Origin: Aureimonas pseudogalii
GTDB lineage: Bacteria > Pseudomonadota > Alphaproteobacteria > Rhizobiales > Rhizobiaceae
Reading direction: 5' to 3'
DNA length: 64,000 bases
Assembly: GCF_014196835.1 (NCBI RefSeq)
Contig: NZ_JACIEK010000014.1
Location: 25,403 to 89,402, forward strand
Position numbers and translations under genes: made by a program. A model generated the notes under the pieces. The model saw nothing but the letters and a program-made list of their open reading frames with translations, ran no database searches and was not told the DNA's origin. Below are positions 19,661 to 27,005 of the stretch, piece after piece; within the stretch, counting starts at the first letter, position 1, and each line of letters starts with the position of its first letter.

Positions 19661-20227
19661 TCAGCCCATCTTCGGCATCAGCACCGAGCCGATGACGTGG
19701 ACGACGCCGTTCGACTGCTTGACGTCGGGGGTCTGGATCGTGGCGCCGTGGCCGGCGCGGTCGATCACCACGAGCTTGCGGCCGTCGAGCTTCACGGTCA
19801 GCGGCTCGCCCTCGACGGTCTTCAGATGCACCTCGCCGCCGCCGGCCTTGGCCTCGCGCATCAGGCGGGCGGCCGAATAGTCGCCGGCCACGACGTGGTA
19901 GGTGAGGATGCCCGTCAGCTTCGCCTTGTTCTCGGGCTTCACCAGCGTCGCGACCGTGCCCTTGGGCAGCTTGTCGAAGGCGCGGTTGGTGGGCGCGAAG
20001 ACGGTGAACGGGCCTTTGGAGCCCAGCGTCTCGACAAGGCCGGCGGCCTTCACGGCGGCCACCAGCGTCGTCAGGTTCGGCGCTTCCGGCGCGTTCTCGG
20101 CGATCGTCTTGTTGGCATACATCGGCGCGCCGCCGACCATCACGGGGCCCTTGGCGAAGGCGGCGGACGAGGCGGCGAGCGATCCGGCGAGGACGAGGGC
20201 GAGGCTGAGCGAGGACGAGCGATTCAT
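19661..20227 (-). CDS. Secreted fasciclin-domain protein
   Basis: A 188-residue exported protein with a clear signal peptide (residues 1 to about 25, cleavage after SAAFA) and one fasciclin (FAS1) domain. The family boxes are seen as GPFTVFAPTNRAFDKLP, LTYHVVAGDYSA and the closing NGVVHVIGSVLMP. FAS1 proteins mediate adhesion or matrix interactions. Its neighbours are an ECF sigma factor and an RskA-like anti-sigma factor. In Mycobacterium tuberculosis the fasciclin proteins MPT70/MPT83 are controlled by SigK/RskA, so this gene is a likely target of the adjacent sigma factor. Confidence 0.9.
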   Translation of the reverse strand: MNRSSSLSLALVLAGSLAASSAAFAKGPVMVGGAPMYANKTIAENAPEAPNLTTLVAAVKAAGLVETLGSKGPFTVFAPTNRAFDKLPKGTVATLVKPENKAKLTGILTYHVVAGDYSAARLMREAKAGGGEVHLKTVEGEPLTVKLDGRKLVVIDRAGHGATIQTPDVKQSNGVVHVIGSVLMPKMG

Positions 20228-20416
20228 CGGGCATCTCCGGTTCGAGCTGCCCGAGGAGCCGGGCAGGATCGAGGGGAGCTACGAGCGGCCCGAGCGGCGC
20301 GGATGCAGGCGCCCAACGTTATTTTCAAGTTTTTGTGAGCGCCGGCCAAAAAATCGCCTTGAAACGACCGTCCGATCCCACCGCTCGGCGGCTTGGCGTC
20401 AGTCGACCGGTGCTGG

Positions 20417-21142
20417 TCAGACCGAGCGCAGCAGACCCTGCCCGACCACGGGGCCGGTGGGCTGGCCCGTCGGCGAGCCGCCGGCCGGCTCCATCGACAC
20501 GGCGAGCGCGGCGTCCGGCGCGCTCATCATCCCCATGTCGTCCATGTGGCCGGAGCGAAGGTCGATGCGCAGCGGGCGCGCGGCGTCGAGAAGCCCGAGC
20601 GAGATCGGCGTGCCGCCGGCCGGCACCAGCCAGAGTTCGGGCACGACGCCGCCGGCGGCGTCCACCCGGATGGGAACGAGCATCGCCTGGCCCGTGCCGG
20701 CATCGATCACCGCCGTAAACAGGGGGAGCCCGTCGGCCGCCGCGATCGAGGCGGTCATCATCGGTGACGCGTGCGTTGGCGCCTGCGCGATCACGGCGAG
20801 GCCGACGAGGCTGGCGAGCGCCACCGCGGAGGCGCCGACCGCCAGCCATTGCCAGAGCGCCGAGACGAGGCGGCGGCCGGGGACGGCGGGCGCGGCGATG
20901 GGTGCGGACGCGCCATGCGGCAGCTCGGCCTCGATGGCGCGCCACAGGCCGGCCGGCGGCTCGACAGGCGCGAGGGTCGCGGCGAGCGGTGCCAGATGCG
21001 CCGTCCAGCCGTCCACCTCGGCGGCGAAGGCCGCGTCCTCGCGCATGCGCCGCTCCGCCGCGCGCCGCTCGCGCGCGGAGAGAACGCCCAGCGCGTATTC
21101 CGCCGCCAGCGCCTCGTCGTCCCGCTCGCCCGTCGCGCTCAT
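20417..21142 (-). CDS. RskA-like anti-sigma factor
   Basis: A 241-residue membrane anti-sigma factor. The N-terminal ~80 residues (DDEALAAEYALGVLSARERR, RMREDAAFAAEVDGW) match the RskA-type sigma-binding region, without the HxxxCxxC zinc motif of other anti-sigmas. One transmembrane helix follows (LAVGASAVALASLVGLAVIA), then a periplasmic RskA-type domain ending in Met/Gly-rich sequence (SGHMDDMGMM). The ATG at 21142 overlaps the sigma factor stop codon (ATGA), indicating translational coupling; another ATG four codons upstream is less likely. Confidence 0.88.
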   Translation of the reverse strand: MSATGERDDEALAAEYALGVLSARERRAAERRMREDAAFAAEVDGWTAHLAPLAATLAPVEPPAGLWRAIEAELPHGASAPIAAPAVPGRRLVSALWQWLAVGASAVALASLVGLAVIAQAPTHASPMMTASIAAADGLPLFTAVIDAGTGQAMLVPIRVDAAGGVVPELWLVPAGGTPISLGLLDAARPLRIDLRSGHMDDMGMMSAPDAALAVSMEPAGGSPTGQPTGPVVGQGLLRSV

Positions 21143-21696
21143 GATCCCAGGCATCCCTTCAACCGGATCAGGCCGCGCCTGATCGTGCTCTTCATGGTTC
21201 CGAGCGGCACCCCTTCCCGGGCCGCGACGTCCTCGTATGTGACGCCGCCGAAGAAGGCGGCGACGATGGAGCCGCGCGTGCGCGCGTCCAGCGTCTCCAG
21301 GCAGCGCCGGAGCGCCCGCGCCTCATCGTCGGCCTCGAGCCGCGACAGTGCGTCCGGCGCTTCGTCGGCGAGCGTCTCGGCGTCCTCCATTGAGGCCCCA
21401 GCGCGCCGGGGCCCGAGCGCGCGCAACCGGTCGATGGCGCGGTTGCGGGCGATCGTGGCGAGCCACGTCACCGGGCTGGCGCGCGCCGGATCGTAGCGAT
21501 CGGCCCGGTTCCAGACGGTGACGTAGACATCCTGCAGCACGTCCTCGGCCTCTTCCCTGTCGTGCAAGATACGCAGGATGATCCCGAATAGTTTCGCGGA
21601 GGTGAGGTCGTAGACCTCGCGCAGCGCCTCGCGCTGCCCGCGCGCCACGGCACCGAGCCGCATCGCCAGATGATCGCGTCGATCGGCTGCACTCAT
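21139..21696 (-). CDS. ECF RNA polymerase sigma factor (SigK-like)
   Basis: An extracytoplasmic-function sigma factor of about 185 residues. Region 2 contains LHDREEAEDVLQDVYVTVWNRADRYDPARASPVTWL and ATIARNRAIDRLR; region 4 contains TRGSIVAAFFGGVTYEDVA and the helix-turn-helix VPLGTMKSTIRRGLIRLK. The start ATG at 21696 (MSAADRRDHLAM) is preferred over upstream Mets in low-complexity sequence. The stop overlaps the anti-sigma start. Regulation by membrane-sequestered RskA-like protein is inferred from the pairing. Confidence 0.92.
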   Translation of the reverse strand: MSAADRRDHLAMRLGAVARGQREALREVYDLTSAKLFGIILRILHDREEAEDVLQDVYVTVWNRADRYDPARASPVTWLATIARNRAIDRLRALGPRRAGASMEDAETLADEAPDALSRLEADDEARALRRCLETLDARTRGSIVAAFFGGVTYEDVAAREGVPLGTMKSTIRRGLIRLKGCLGS

Positions 21697-21895
21697 CGGG
21701 GGCGCGTTTCCATCGGTGACCGGGCCGGACCGTCCGGCGCGCCACCCGAACAAGCCCGGCCGGCGATTGTCAACCGCAGGACGAGCCTTCGCCACCGGTT
21801 CCATCGGCGGCTGCGGCAAGTTGGCGGGAACCCCGCGCCCGCCTGCCGGCTTGATGCAGAAGATCCCCTCCTCTCAAGTCCGCGAGCCCCACCCC

Positions 21896-22243
21896 ATGAG
21901 CCCCATCCGAATCGAGCACGAGACCCGTCCCGTGCAGATCCTCTTCCACGACACGGTGATCGCCTCCACCACGGAAGCGCTGATGTTGCACGAGGGCTCC
22001 TATCCGCCGGTCTACTACATTCCCCGGGACCACGTGGAGATGGCCTTCCTCCAGGAGAGCGAGCGCCGCACCACCTGCCCGCACAAGGGTGAAGCGCGTT
22101 ACTGGTCGATCTCGGCCGGCGGCTACGGCGCGGAGAACGCCGTCTGGGCCTACGACCAGCCCAAGGAAGGCGCGGCCGAGATCGCCGGCCACCTCGCCTT
22201 CTATCCCGACAAGGTGCGCATCGCCGTCGAGGGCGACGCCTGA
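21896..22243 (+). CDS. DUF427 domain-containing protein
   Basis: A 115-residue cytosolic protein of the DUF427 family. The characteristic core is visible: an N-terminal beta segment (VQILFHDTVIASTTEALMLHE), YYIPRDHVEMAFL, TCPHKGEARYWSI and VWAYDQPKEGAAEIAGHLAFYPDKV. The ATG at 21896 directly precedes the domain. Function is unknown for the family. It is transcribed divergently from the sigma factor gene. Confidence 0.9.
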   Translation: MSPIRIEHETRPVQILFHDTVIASTTEALMLHEGSYPPVYYIPRDHVEMAFLQESERRTTCPHKGEARYWSISAGGYGAENAVWAYDQPKEGAAEIAGHLAFYPDKVRIAVEGDA

Positions 22244-22380
22244 GGGCGATGCCTCCGCCTTTCGCAGCGAGCCTTGCCCATCATGGGCGAAAGCCCGTTG
22301 ATAATGAGACCGAACGGAACGGAAGCCCCGGTCGCATGTTCTTGCGGCATAGGGACACAACGCTTCTCGGAACCATTCAC

Positions 22381-22815
22381 ATGCGCAAGCTTCTGCTTCT
22401 CTCCGCCGTCTCGGCCTTCCTCGCCGGCCCGGCGCTCGCCCAGACCACGGTCATCACCACCACCGAGCCCTCCTCCGACGCCGAGCGCGCCACGGGCACG
22501 CTGGCGGGCACCGGCACCGGGGCGGTGGCCGGCGCGCTGGTGGGCGGGCCGGTCGGAGCCGTGGTCGGCGGCGTCGCGGGCGCGGTGATCGGCGGTGCGG
22601 CCTCGGCGCCCGACGACGTGCGCCAATACGTCGTGGCGAACCCGACCTCGCCCGTCATCGTCGAGGGTCAGATCGTCAACGGCTATGAGGTGCCGAACAC
22701 GGTGACGCTGGCGCCCGTGCCCTCGAACCCGGAATACGAGTACTTCTACGCCGACGGCAATCGCCCGGTGATCGTCTCGAAGGCCGATCGCCGCGTGATC
22801 TACTACACCGAGTAG
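22381..22815 (+). CDS. DUF1236 domain protein with glycine zipper
   Basis: A 144-residue exported protein. The signal peptide is residues 1-21 (LLLLSAVSAFLAGPALAQ). A glycine-zipper stretch of about 40 residues follows (GTLAGTGTGAVAGALVGGPV...), which can insert in membranes. The C-terminal part matches DUF1236 (VEGQIVNGYEVPNTVTLAPVP, then a Tyr-rich segment and KADRRVIYYTE). Such proteins are frequent in Rhizobiales and are probably envelope-associated. The upstream open frame to 22249 is not needed. Confidence 0.85.
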   Translation: MRKLLLLSAVSAFLAGPALAQTTVITTTEPSSDAERATGTLAGTGTGAVAGALVGGPVGAVVGGVAGAVIGGAASAPDDVRQYVVANPTSPVIVEGQIVNGYEVPNTVTLAPVPSNPEYEYFYADGNRPVIVSKADRRVIYYTE

Positions 22816-22937
22816 GCCGAGAGACCGGTCGGGCTGGCCCGACCGACCCGACGTCCGGCGCCGTCATGTCTTCCGACAGGGCGGCGTCGTCGTATCGAAA
22901 GCCCGTATCCCGGCGTCGGCGGTCGCTGTGCCGTCCT

Positions 22938-23255
22938 TCAGCGGTCGCTGTGGCCGAGACTGCGCTCGGGGTCCATGCGGTCGCGCACCCGGCGCTTCAG
23001 CACCTTGGCCTCGGGAAATCCGCCGTCCGTCACCCGATCCCAGATGACGTCGTCGCCGTAGCGGATCTCGAAGATGCCGCCGGTGCCGGGCACCAGCGCC
23101 ACTTCGCCGAGATCGGTGCCGAAGGTGGAGAGAAGCTCCTGCGCCAGCCAGGCCGAGCGCAACAGCCACTGGCACTGCGTGCAGAAGCGGATGGTGACGC
23201 GCGGCGCCGAAAGGCCCGTCTCGTTCGGTTCGGTCATGGCGAGGGGTTCGGTCAT
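22938..23255 (-). CDS. SelT/SelW/SelH family thioredoxin-like protein
   Basis: A 105-residue Rdx-family protein with the redox motif C-x-x-C in VTIRFCTQCQWLLRSAWLAQ, followed by the conserved GGIFEIRYGDDVIWDR and a basic tail (AKVLKRRVRDRMDP). The motif has Cys where eukaryotic members carry selenocysteine. The ATG at 23255 is preferred; a second ATG lies six codons later at 23237. The reaction is unknown; a thiol-based redox role is inferred from the fold. Confidence 0.9.
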   Translation of the reverse strand: MTEPLAMTEPNETGLSAPRVTIRFCTQCQWLLRSAWLAQELLSTFGTDLGEVALVPGTGGIFEIRYGDDVIWDRVTDGGFPEAKVLKRRVRDRMDPERSLGHSDR

Positions 23256-23397
23256 GGGGTGGGCTTCCGGCGGCGTGACGGAGTGGCGTGAGAGGCGGCC
23301 CGTCGGAGCCGCATGACGGATCGGCTCGCCCCTTGTCTGCCCGTCCCGCGCCGCAGGCAAGAGCTGGCCCACGCGCGCGAAAGACGATCGCGCCCGC

Positions 23398-23426
23398 CTT
23401 GCCGAACGGTAGCGCGCTATTTATAT
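23398..23426 (+). promoter_or_regulatory. Putative promoter and operator of the marR-emr operon
   Basis: A TTGCCG (23399-23404) and TTATAT (23421-23426) are 16 bp apart, and the ATG of marR follows only 7 bp later, with no Shine-Dalgarno. That predicts a leaderless transcript. A perfect 10-bp palindrome TAGCGCGCTA (23410-23419) fills the spacer and is a candidate MarR operator. Confidence 0.4.
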
Positions 23427-23433
23427 CCGCCTC

Positions 23434-23946
23434 ATGCCAACGCTCGATCCCCAGCTCAAGGCCGAGTTCACGGACGCCCTCGTGCAGACCGGGCGCAAGC
23501 TGCGCACGCGCTTCAACGCGGAGGTGGTGCGCCATGGCCTCACCTATCCCCGCGCCCGCGCGCTCGCCGTGCTGGCGCGCCGCCAGCCGCTGCGCCAGAG
23601 CGAGCTGGCGATCGAGCTGGAGCTGGAGGGGCCGACCGTGGTGCGCCTTCTCGACGGCATGGAGCGGATCGGGCTGGTGAAGCGCCAGGGCGTCGCCGGC
23701 GACCGGCGCGCCAAGGCCGTCGCGCTCACCGCCCACGGGCGCCGACAGGCCGAGACGGTGGCCGCGATCTCCTCGCGCATCCGCGATGTCATCCTGGCGC
23801 GCAGCGCCGGCGCCGACGTGGCGGTGGCGCTCGGGGTGCTCCGCTTGATCGGCGATGCCATCGACCTGGACTTCCGCGACGCCGATCCGGGCGAAGCAGG
23901 GTCGCTGGTCGAGACGCCGCTGGCCGGGAGCGACGGCGATGCTTGA
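23434..23946 (+). CDS. MarR family transcriptional regulator
   Basis: A 170-residue winged-helix regulator. The DNA-binding domain includes LTYPRARALAVLARRQPLRQSELAIELELEGPTVVRLLDGMERIGLVKRQ, followed by the wing GDRRAKAVALTAHGR. It overlaps the downstream MFS gene by 8 bp and is followed by an EmrA-like gene, the standard arrangement of a repressor controlling its own efflux pump. The inducer is unknown, though aromatic or phenolic ligands are common in the family. Confidence 0.93.
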   Translation: MPTLDPQLKAEFTDALVQTGRKLRTRFNAEVVRHGLTYPRARALAVLARRQPLRQSELAIELELEGPTVVRLLDGMERIGLVKRQGVAGDRRAKAVALTAHGRRQAETVAAISSRIRDVILARSAGADVAVALGVLRLIGDAIDLDFRDADPGEAGSLVETPLAGSDGDA

Positions 23947-25678
23947 GGAACGGCCCGACCACGAGAGCGCGAAGACGCCAGCCGGCGCCTCGTTGAGCGC
24001 GCAGGTCGGCGGCGCCGCGCCCGCCGACACGATGGCGGACGGCTCGCCCGCCCCCTCCGGTCGCCGCCGCGGCCAGCCGATGCCGGCGCCCGCGCCCTTC
24101 GTGCCCAAGCCCGTCTGGCTCGCCGCGCTCTACGTCTTCGCCTCCACCGCGATCGCGATGACGCAGGGGCTCGGGCTGAACCTCATCACCGCCAATCTCT
24201 ACCAGATCCAGGGGCCGCTCGGCGCCACGCTGAACGAGACGGTCTGGCTCTCGGCCGCCTATCTCGCGCCGAACGTCAGCCTGACGCTGCTCCTCACCAA
24301 GGTGCGCGCTCAGTTCGGCCTGCGCGCCTTCGCGACCTGGGCGATCGTCGCCTTCGTGGCCGTCACCTCGCTGCATCTCTTCGTCGACGACATCCAGTCG
24401 GCGATCGTGGTGCGCTTCTTCGCGGGCGTCGCGGCCTCGCCCATGTCCTCGCTCGCCTTCCTCTACATGCTGGAATCCTTCCCGCCCGAGCGCAAGATGA
24501 CGGTGGGCGTGTCGCTGGCGATGACCAACCTGTCGATCGTGGTGCCGCTGTCGCGGCTGGTGTCGCCGAGCCTTCTCGATCTCGGCGACTGGAACGGCCT
24601 GTTCCTGCTCGAGACCGCGCTCGCGCTCGTCTCCTTCGCGCTCATCAAGCTGCTGCCGCTCAACTCGCCGCCAAAGACGCCGGTGATCGAGCCGATGGAC
24701 GTCGTGAACTACGCCTTCATCGCGGTGGGCCTCGGCTCCACCGCGGTGGTCGCCACCGTCGGCCCCTTCTATTGGTGGTTCGAGGCGCCCTGGATCGGCG
24801 GGCTGCTGGCGATCGGCGTCGCCTGCCTCACCGTGGCCGTGGTGGTGGAGCTCAACCGTGCCAACCCGCTGATCGACATTCGCTGGATCACCTCGAAGGA
24901 GATCCTACACTTCGCGGGAACGCTGCTGCTCTTCCGCCTGCTCCTTTCCGAACAGGCGAGCGGGGCCACCGGCTTCTTCCAGGTGCTGGGGCTGAAGAAC
25001 GAGCAGATGACGACGCTCTACCTCGTGATGCTCGGCTCGGGGCTCGCCGCCGGGCTCTTCTGCGTCTGCTTCGTGCGGCCGGGCCGGGCCCCCTACATCC
25101 ACATCCTCGCCCTCTCCTGCCTCATCGCGGGCTCGCTGATGGACGCGCGCGCCACCGTGCTGACGCGGCCCGAACAGATGTATCTCAGCCAGGGGCTGAT
25201 CTCGGCGGCCGGCGTTCTGTTCCTGCCGCCGGCCATGGCGATCGGCTTCGCCTCGGCGATGAAGAAGGGGATGAATTACATCCTCTCCTTCCTCATCGTC
25301 TTCCTCACCACCCAGTCGCTCGGCGGCGCGGTCGGCTCGGCGATCTTCCGCACCTTCGTGACGGTGCGCGAGAAGTTCCATTCGAGCCAGATCGCGGAGA
25401 GCGTAGTGCTCTCCGATCCGATCGTCGCCGCGCGCATCGCCCAGCTCGGCGCGGCTTACGCCCGCGTGCTGCCGGACGCCGCGCTTCGACAGGCCGAGGG
25501 GCTGGCGCTGCTGGGCACGCAGGCCACCACCCAGGCCAACGTCCTCGCCTACAACGACGCCTTCCTGGCGGTCGCCGTGCTCGCCTCGATCGGCCTCGCC
25601 GCGCTCCTCGTCCACCTCACGGTCCTCCACATGAGGGCTTGGCGCGCCGCCCGGCGTCCGGCCGCCGCCGCCGCATGA
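23939..25678 (+). CDS. MFS efflux transporter (EmrB/DHA2-like)
   Basis: A 579-residue inner-membrane drug/H+ antiporter with about 12-14 hydrophobic helices after a ~55-residue Pro/Ala-rich cytosolic N-terminus. Family-like segments include ANLYQIQGPLGATLNETVW, VRFFAGVAASPMSSLAFLYM and SFLIVFLTTQSLGGAVGSAIF. The start ATG at 23939 overlaps the marR end; an earlier in-frame start lies inside marR. It is paired with the HlyD-type adaptor that begins 25 bp downstream. No outer-membrane TolC-like gene is present nearby. Confidence 0.9.
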   Translation: MLEERPDHESAKTPAGASLSAQVGGAAPADTMADGSPAPSGRRRGQPMPAPAPFVPKPVWLAALYVFASTAIAMTQGLGLNLITANLYQIQGPLGATLNETVWLSAAYLAPNVSLTLLLTKVRAQFGLRAFATWAIVAFVAVTSLHLFVDDIQSAIVVRFFAGVAASPMSSLAFLYMLESFPPERKMTVGVSLAMTNLSIVVPLSRLVSPSLLDLGDWNGLFLLETALALVSFALIKLLPLNSPPKTPVIEPMDVVNYAFIAVGLGSTAVVATVGPFYWWFEAPWIGGLLAIGVACLTVAVVVELNRANPLIDIRWITSKEILHFAGTLLLFRLLLSEQASGATGFFQVLGLKNEQMTTLYLVMLGSGLAAGLFCVCFVRPGRAPYIHILALSCLIAGSLMDARATVLTRPEQMYLSQGLISAAGVLFLPPAMAIGFASAMKKGMNYILSFLIVFLTTQSLGGAVGSAIFRTFVTVREKFHSSQIAESVVLSDPIVAARIAQLGAAYARVLPDAALRQAEGLALLGTQATTQANVLAYNDAFLAVAVLASIGLAALLVHLTVLHMRAWRAARRPAAAAA

Positions 25679-25703
25679 TTTTGCCCGCTTCGCAGGTTCC
25701 CCG

Positions 25704-26819
25704 ATGACGATCTTCCGCTCAGCTTCCACCTATGTCGCCCTCGCCGTCGGCCTCGCCGGCGTCGCGCTCATCCTCTACGCCTGGCGCCTGCCGCCCTTCG
25801 CCACCAGCGTCGAGACCACCAACGACGCCTTCGTGCGTGGGCAGGTGACGGTGATCTCGCCGCAGCTCGCGGGCTATGTCGCCGAGGTGCCGGTGCAGGA
25901 CTACCAGAGCGTCGAGGAGGGTCAGCTCATCGCGCGCATCGACGACCGCATCTTCGCCCAGAAGGTGGCGCAGGCGCGCGCCACGCTGGCCGGCCAGAAA
26001 GCGCAGCTCGCCAACTCGCAGCAGGGGCGCCGATCGGGCGAAGCCAAGGTCGCGGCCGCCGGGGCGGCGGTGGCGAGCGCCCAGTCGGCCTTCGACACGT
26101 CGGAGGCCAACTACGCCCGCATTGCGCCGCTCGCCCGCCAGGGCTACGTGCCCGGCAGCGATCTCGACGTGGCCACCCGCACCCGCGACCAGGCGGCCGC
26201 CGCGCTCGACCAGTCCAAAGCCTCGCTCGAGGTCTCGCGCCAGGACCTGCAGACCGTGATCGTCGCGCGCCAGTCGCTCGAAGCGGCGGTGGAGGGCGCG
26301 GAGGCCGCGGTGAAGCTCGCCGAGATCGATCTCGCCAACACCCGCGTCACCGCGCCGAAGGCCGGCCGGCTCGGCGAGATCGGCGTCAAGCTCGGCCAGT
26401 ACGTGCAGGCGGGCACGCAGCTTACCAGCCTCGTTCCTTCGGCGGTCTGGGTGGTCGCCAACTTCAAGGAGACGCAGCTGCCGGGCATGAGCATCGGCCA
26501 GCCCGTGCATTTCAGCGTCGACGCGCTGGGCGGGCGCCAACTCACCGGCCGGGTCGAGCGCTTCGCCCCCGCCACCGGCTCGGAATTCGCGGTGCTGAAG
26601 CCCGACAACGCCACCGGCAATTTCACCAAGGTCGCCCAGCGTATTCCCGTGCGCATCGCCATCGACCCCGGACAGGCTGACATCGCCGAGCTGTCGCCGG
26701 GCATGTCGGTGGTGGTGCGCCTCGACACCGCCTCGGCGGGAACGCAAGCCAGCGCCGAAACCGAGGCGCCCGCCGCCGCGCCCCATGCGGCCCCGACAGC
26801 CGCCGGCGCCACACCGTAA
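25704..26819 (+). CDS. HlyD family membrane fusion protein (EmrA-like)
   Basis: Periplasmic adaptor linking the MFS pump to an outer-membrane channel. The 371-residue protein has one N-terminal membrane anchor (LAVGLAGVALILYAW, residues ~11-28). The lipoyl half-motifs are TTNDAFVRGQVTVISPQLAGYVAEVPV and ANTRVTAPKAGRLGEI, enclosing a coiled-coil hairpin of about 110 residues. The beta-barrel WVVANFKETQLPGMSIGQPV follows. The Ala/Pro/Thr-rich tail is probably unstructured. Confidence 0.92.
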   Translation: MTIFRSASTYVALAVGLAGVALILYAWRLPPFATSVETTNDAFVRGQVTVISPQLAGYVAEVPVQDYQSVEEGQLIARIDDRIFAQKVAQARATLAGQKAQLANSQQGRRSGEAKVAAAGAAVASAQSAFDTSEANYARIAPLARQGYVPGSDLDVATRTRDQAAAALDQSKASLEVSRQDLQTVIVARQSLEAAVEGAEAAVKLAEIDLANTRVTAPKAGRLGEIGVKLGQYVQAGTQLTSLVPSAVWVVANFKETQLPGMSIGQPVHFSVDALGGRQLTGRVERFAPATGSEFAVLKPDNATGNFTKVAQRIPVRIAIDPGQADIAELSPGMSVVVRLDTASAGTQASAETEAPAAAPHAAPTAAGATP

Positions 26820-26825
26820 AGCCGA

Positions 26826-26850
26826 AACCTACTAGCGCCTCTGGTAGGTT
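26826..26850 (+). terminator. Hairpin after the efflux operon
   Basis: AACCTAC (26826-26832) pairs with GTAGGTT (26844-26850) across an 11-base loop, 7 bp after the emrA-like stop codon. There is no U-tract, so it is a weak terminator candidate or an RNA-stabilising stem. Confidence 0.4.
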
Positions 26851-27005
26851 CCGGGCTCGCGCGAATGGTCGGGTTCCCTTAGAAGGAAGGTCGGGACAGA
26901 GCCGGACGGAAATTCCATGAGCATCGATCCATGCGCGCCGCAGCCCCGCGCCCCTCGAAGGGCGCTGGAGCTGGGCTGCGTCCCGGGCGCGGCGACGGCG
27001 GCGCG

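Noticed and set aside
22827..22844. Hairpin GGTCGGGC-TG-GCCCGACC after the DUF1236 gene as a terminator
   Set aside because: The loop is only two bases and there is no U-tract; too weak to list.
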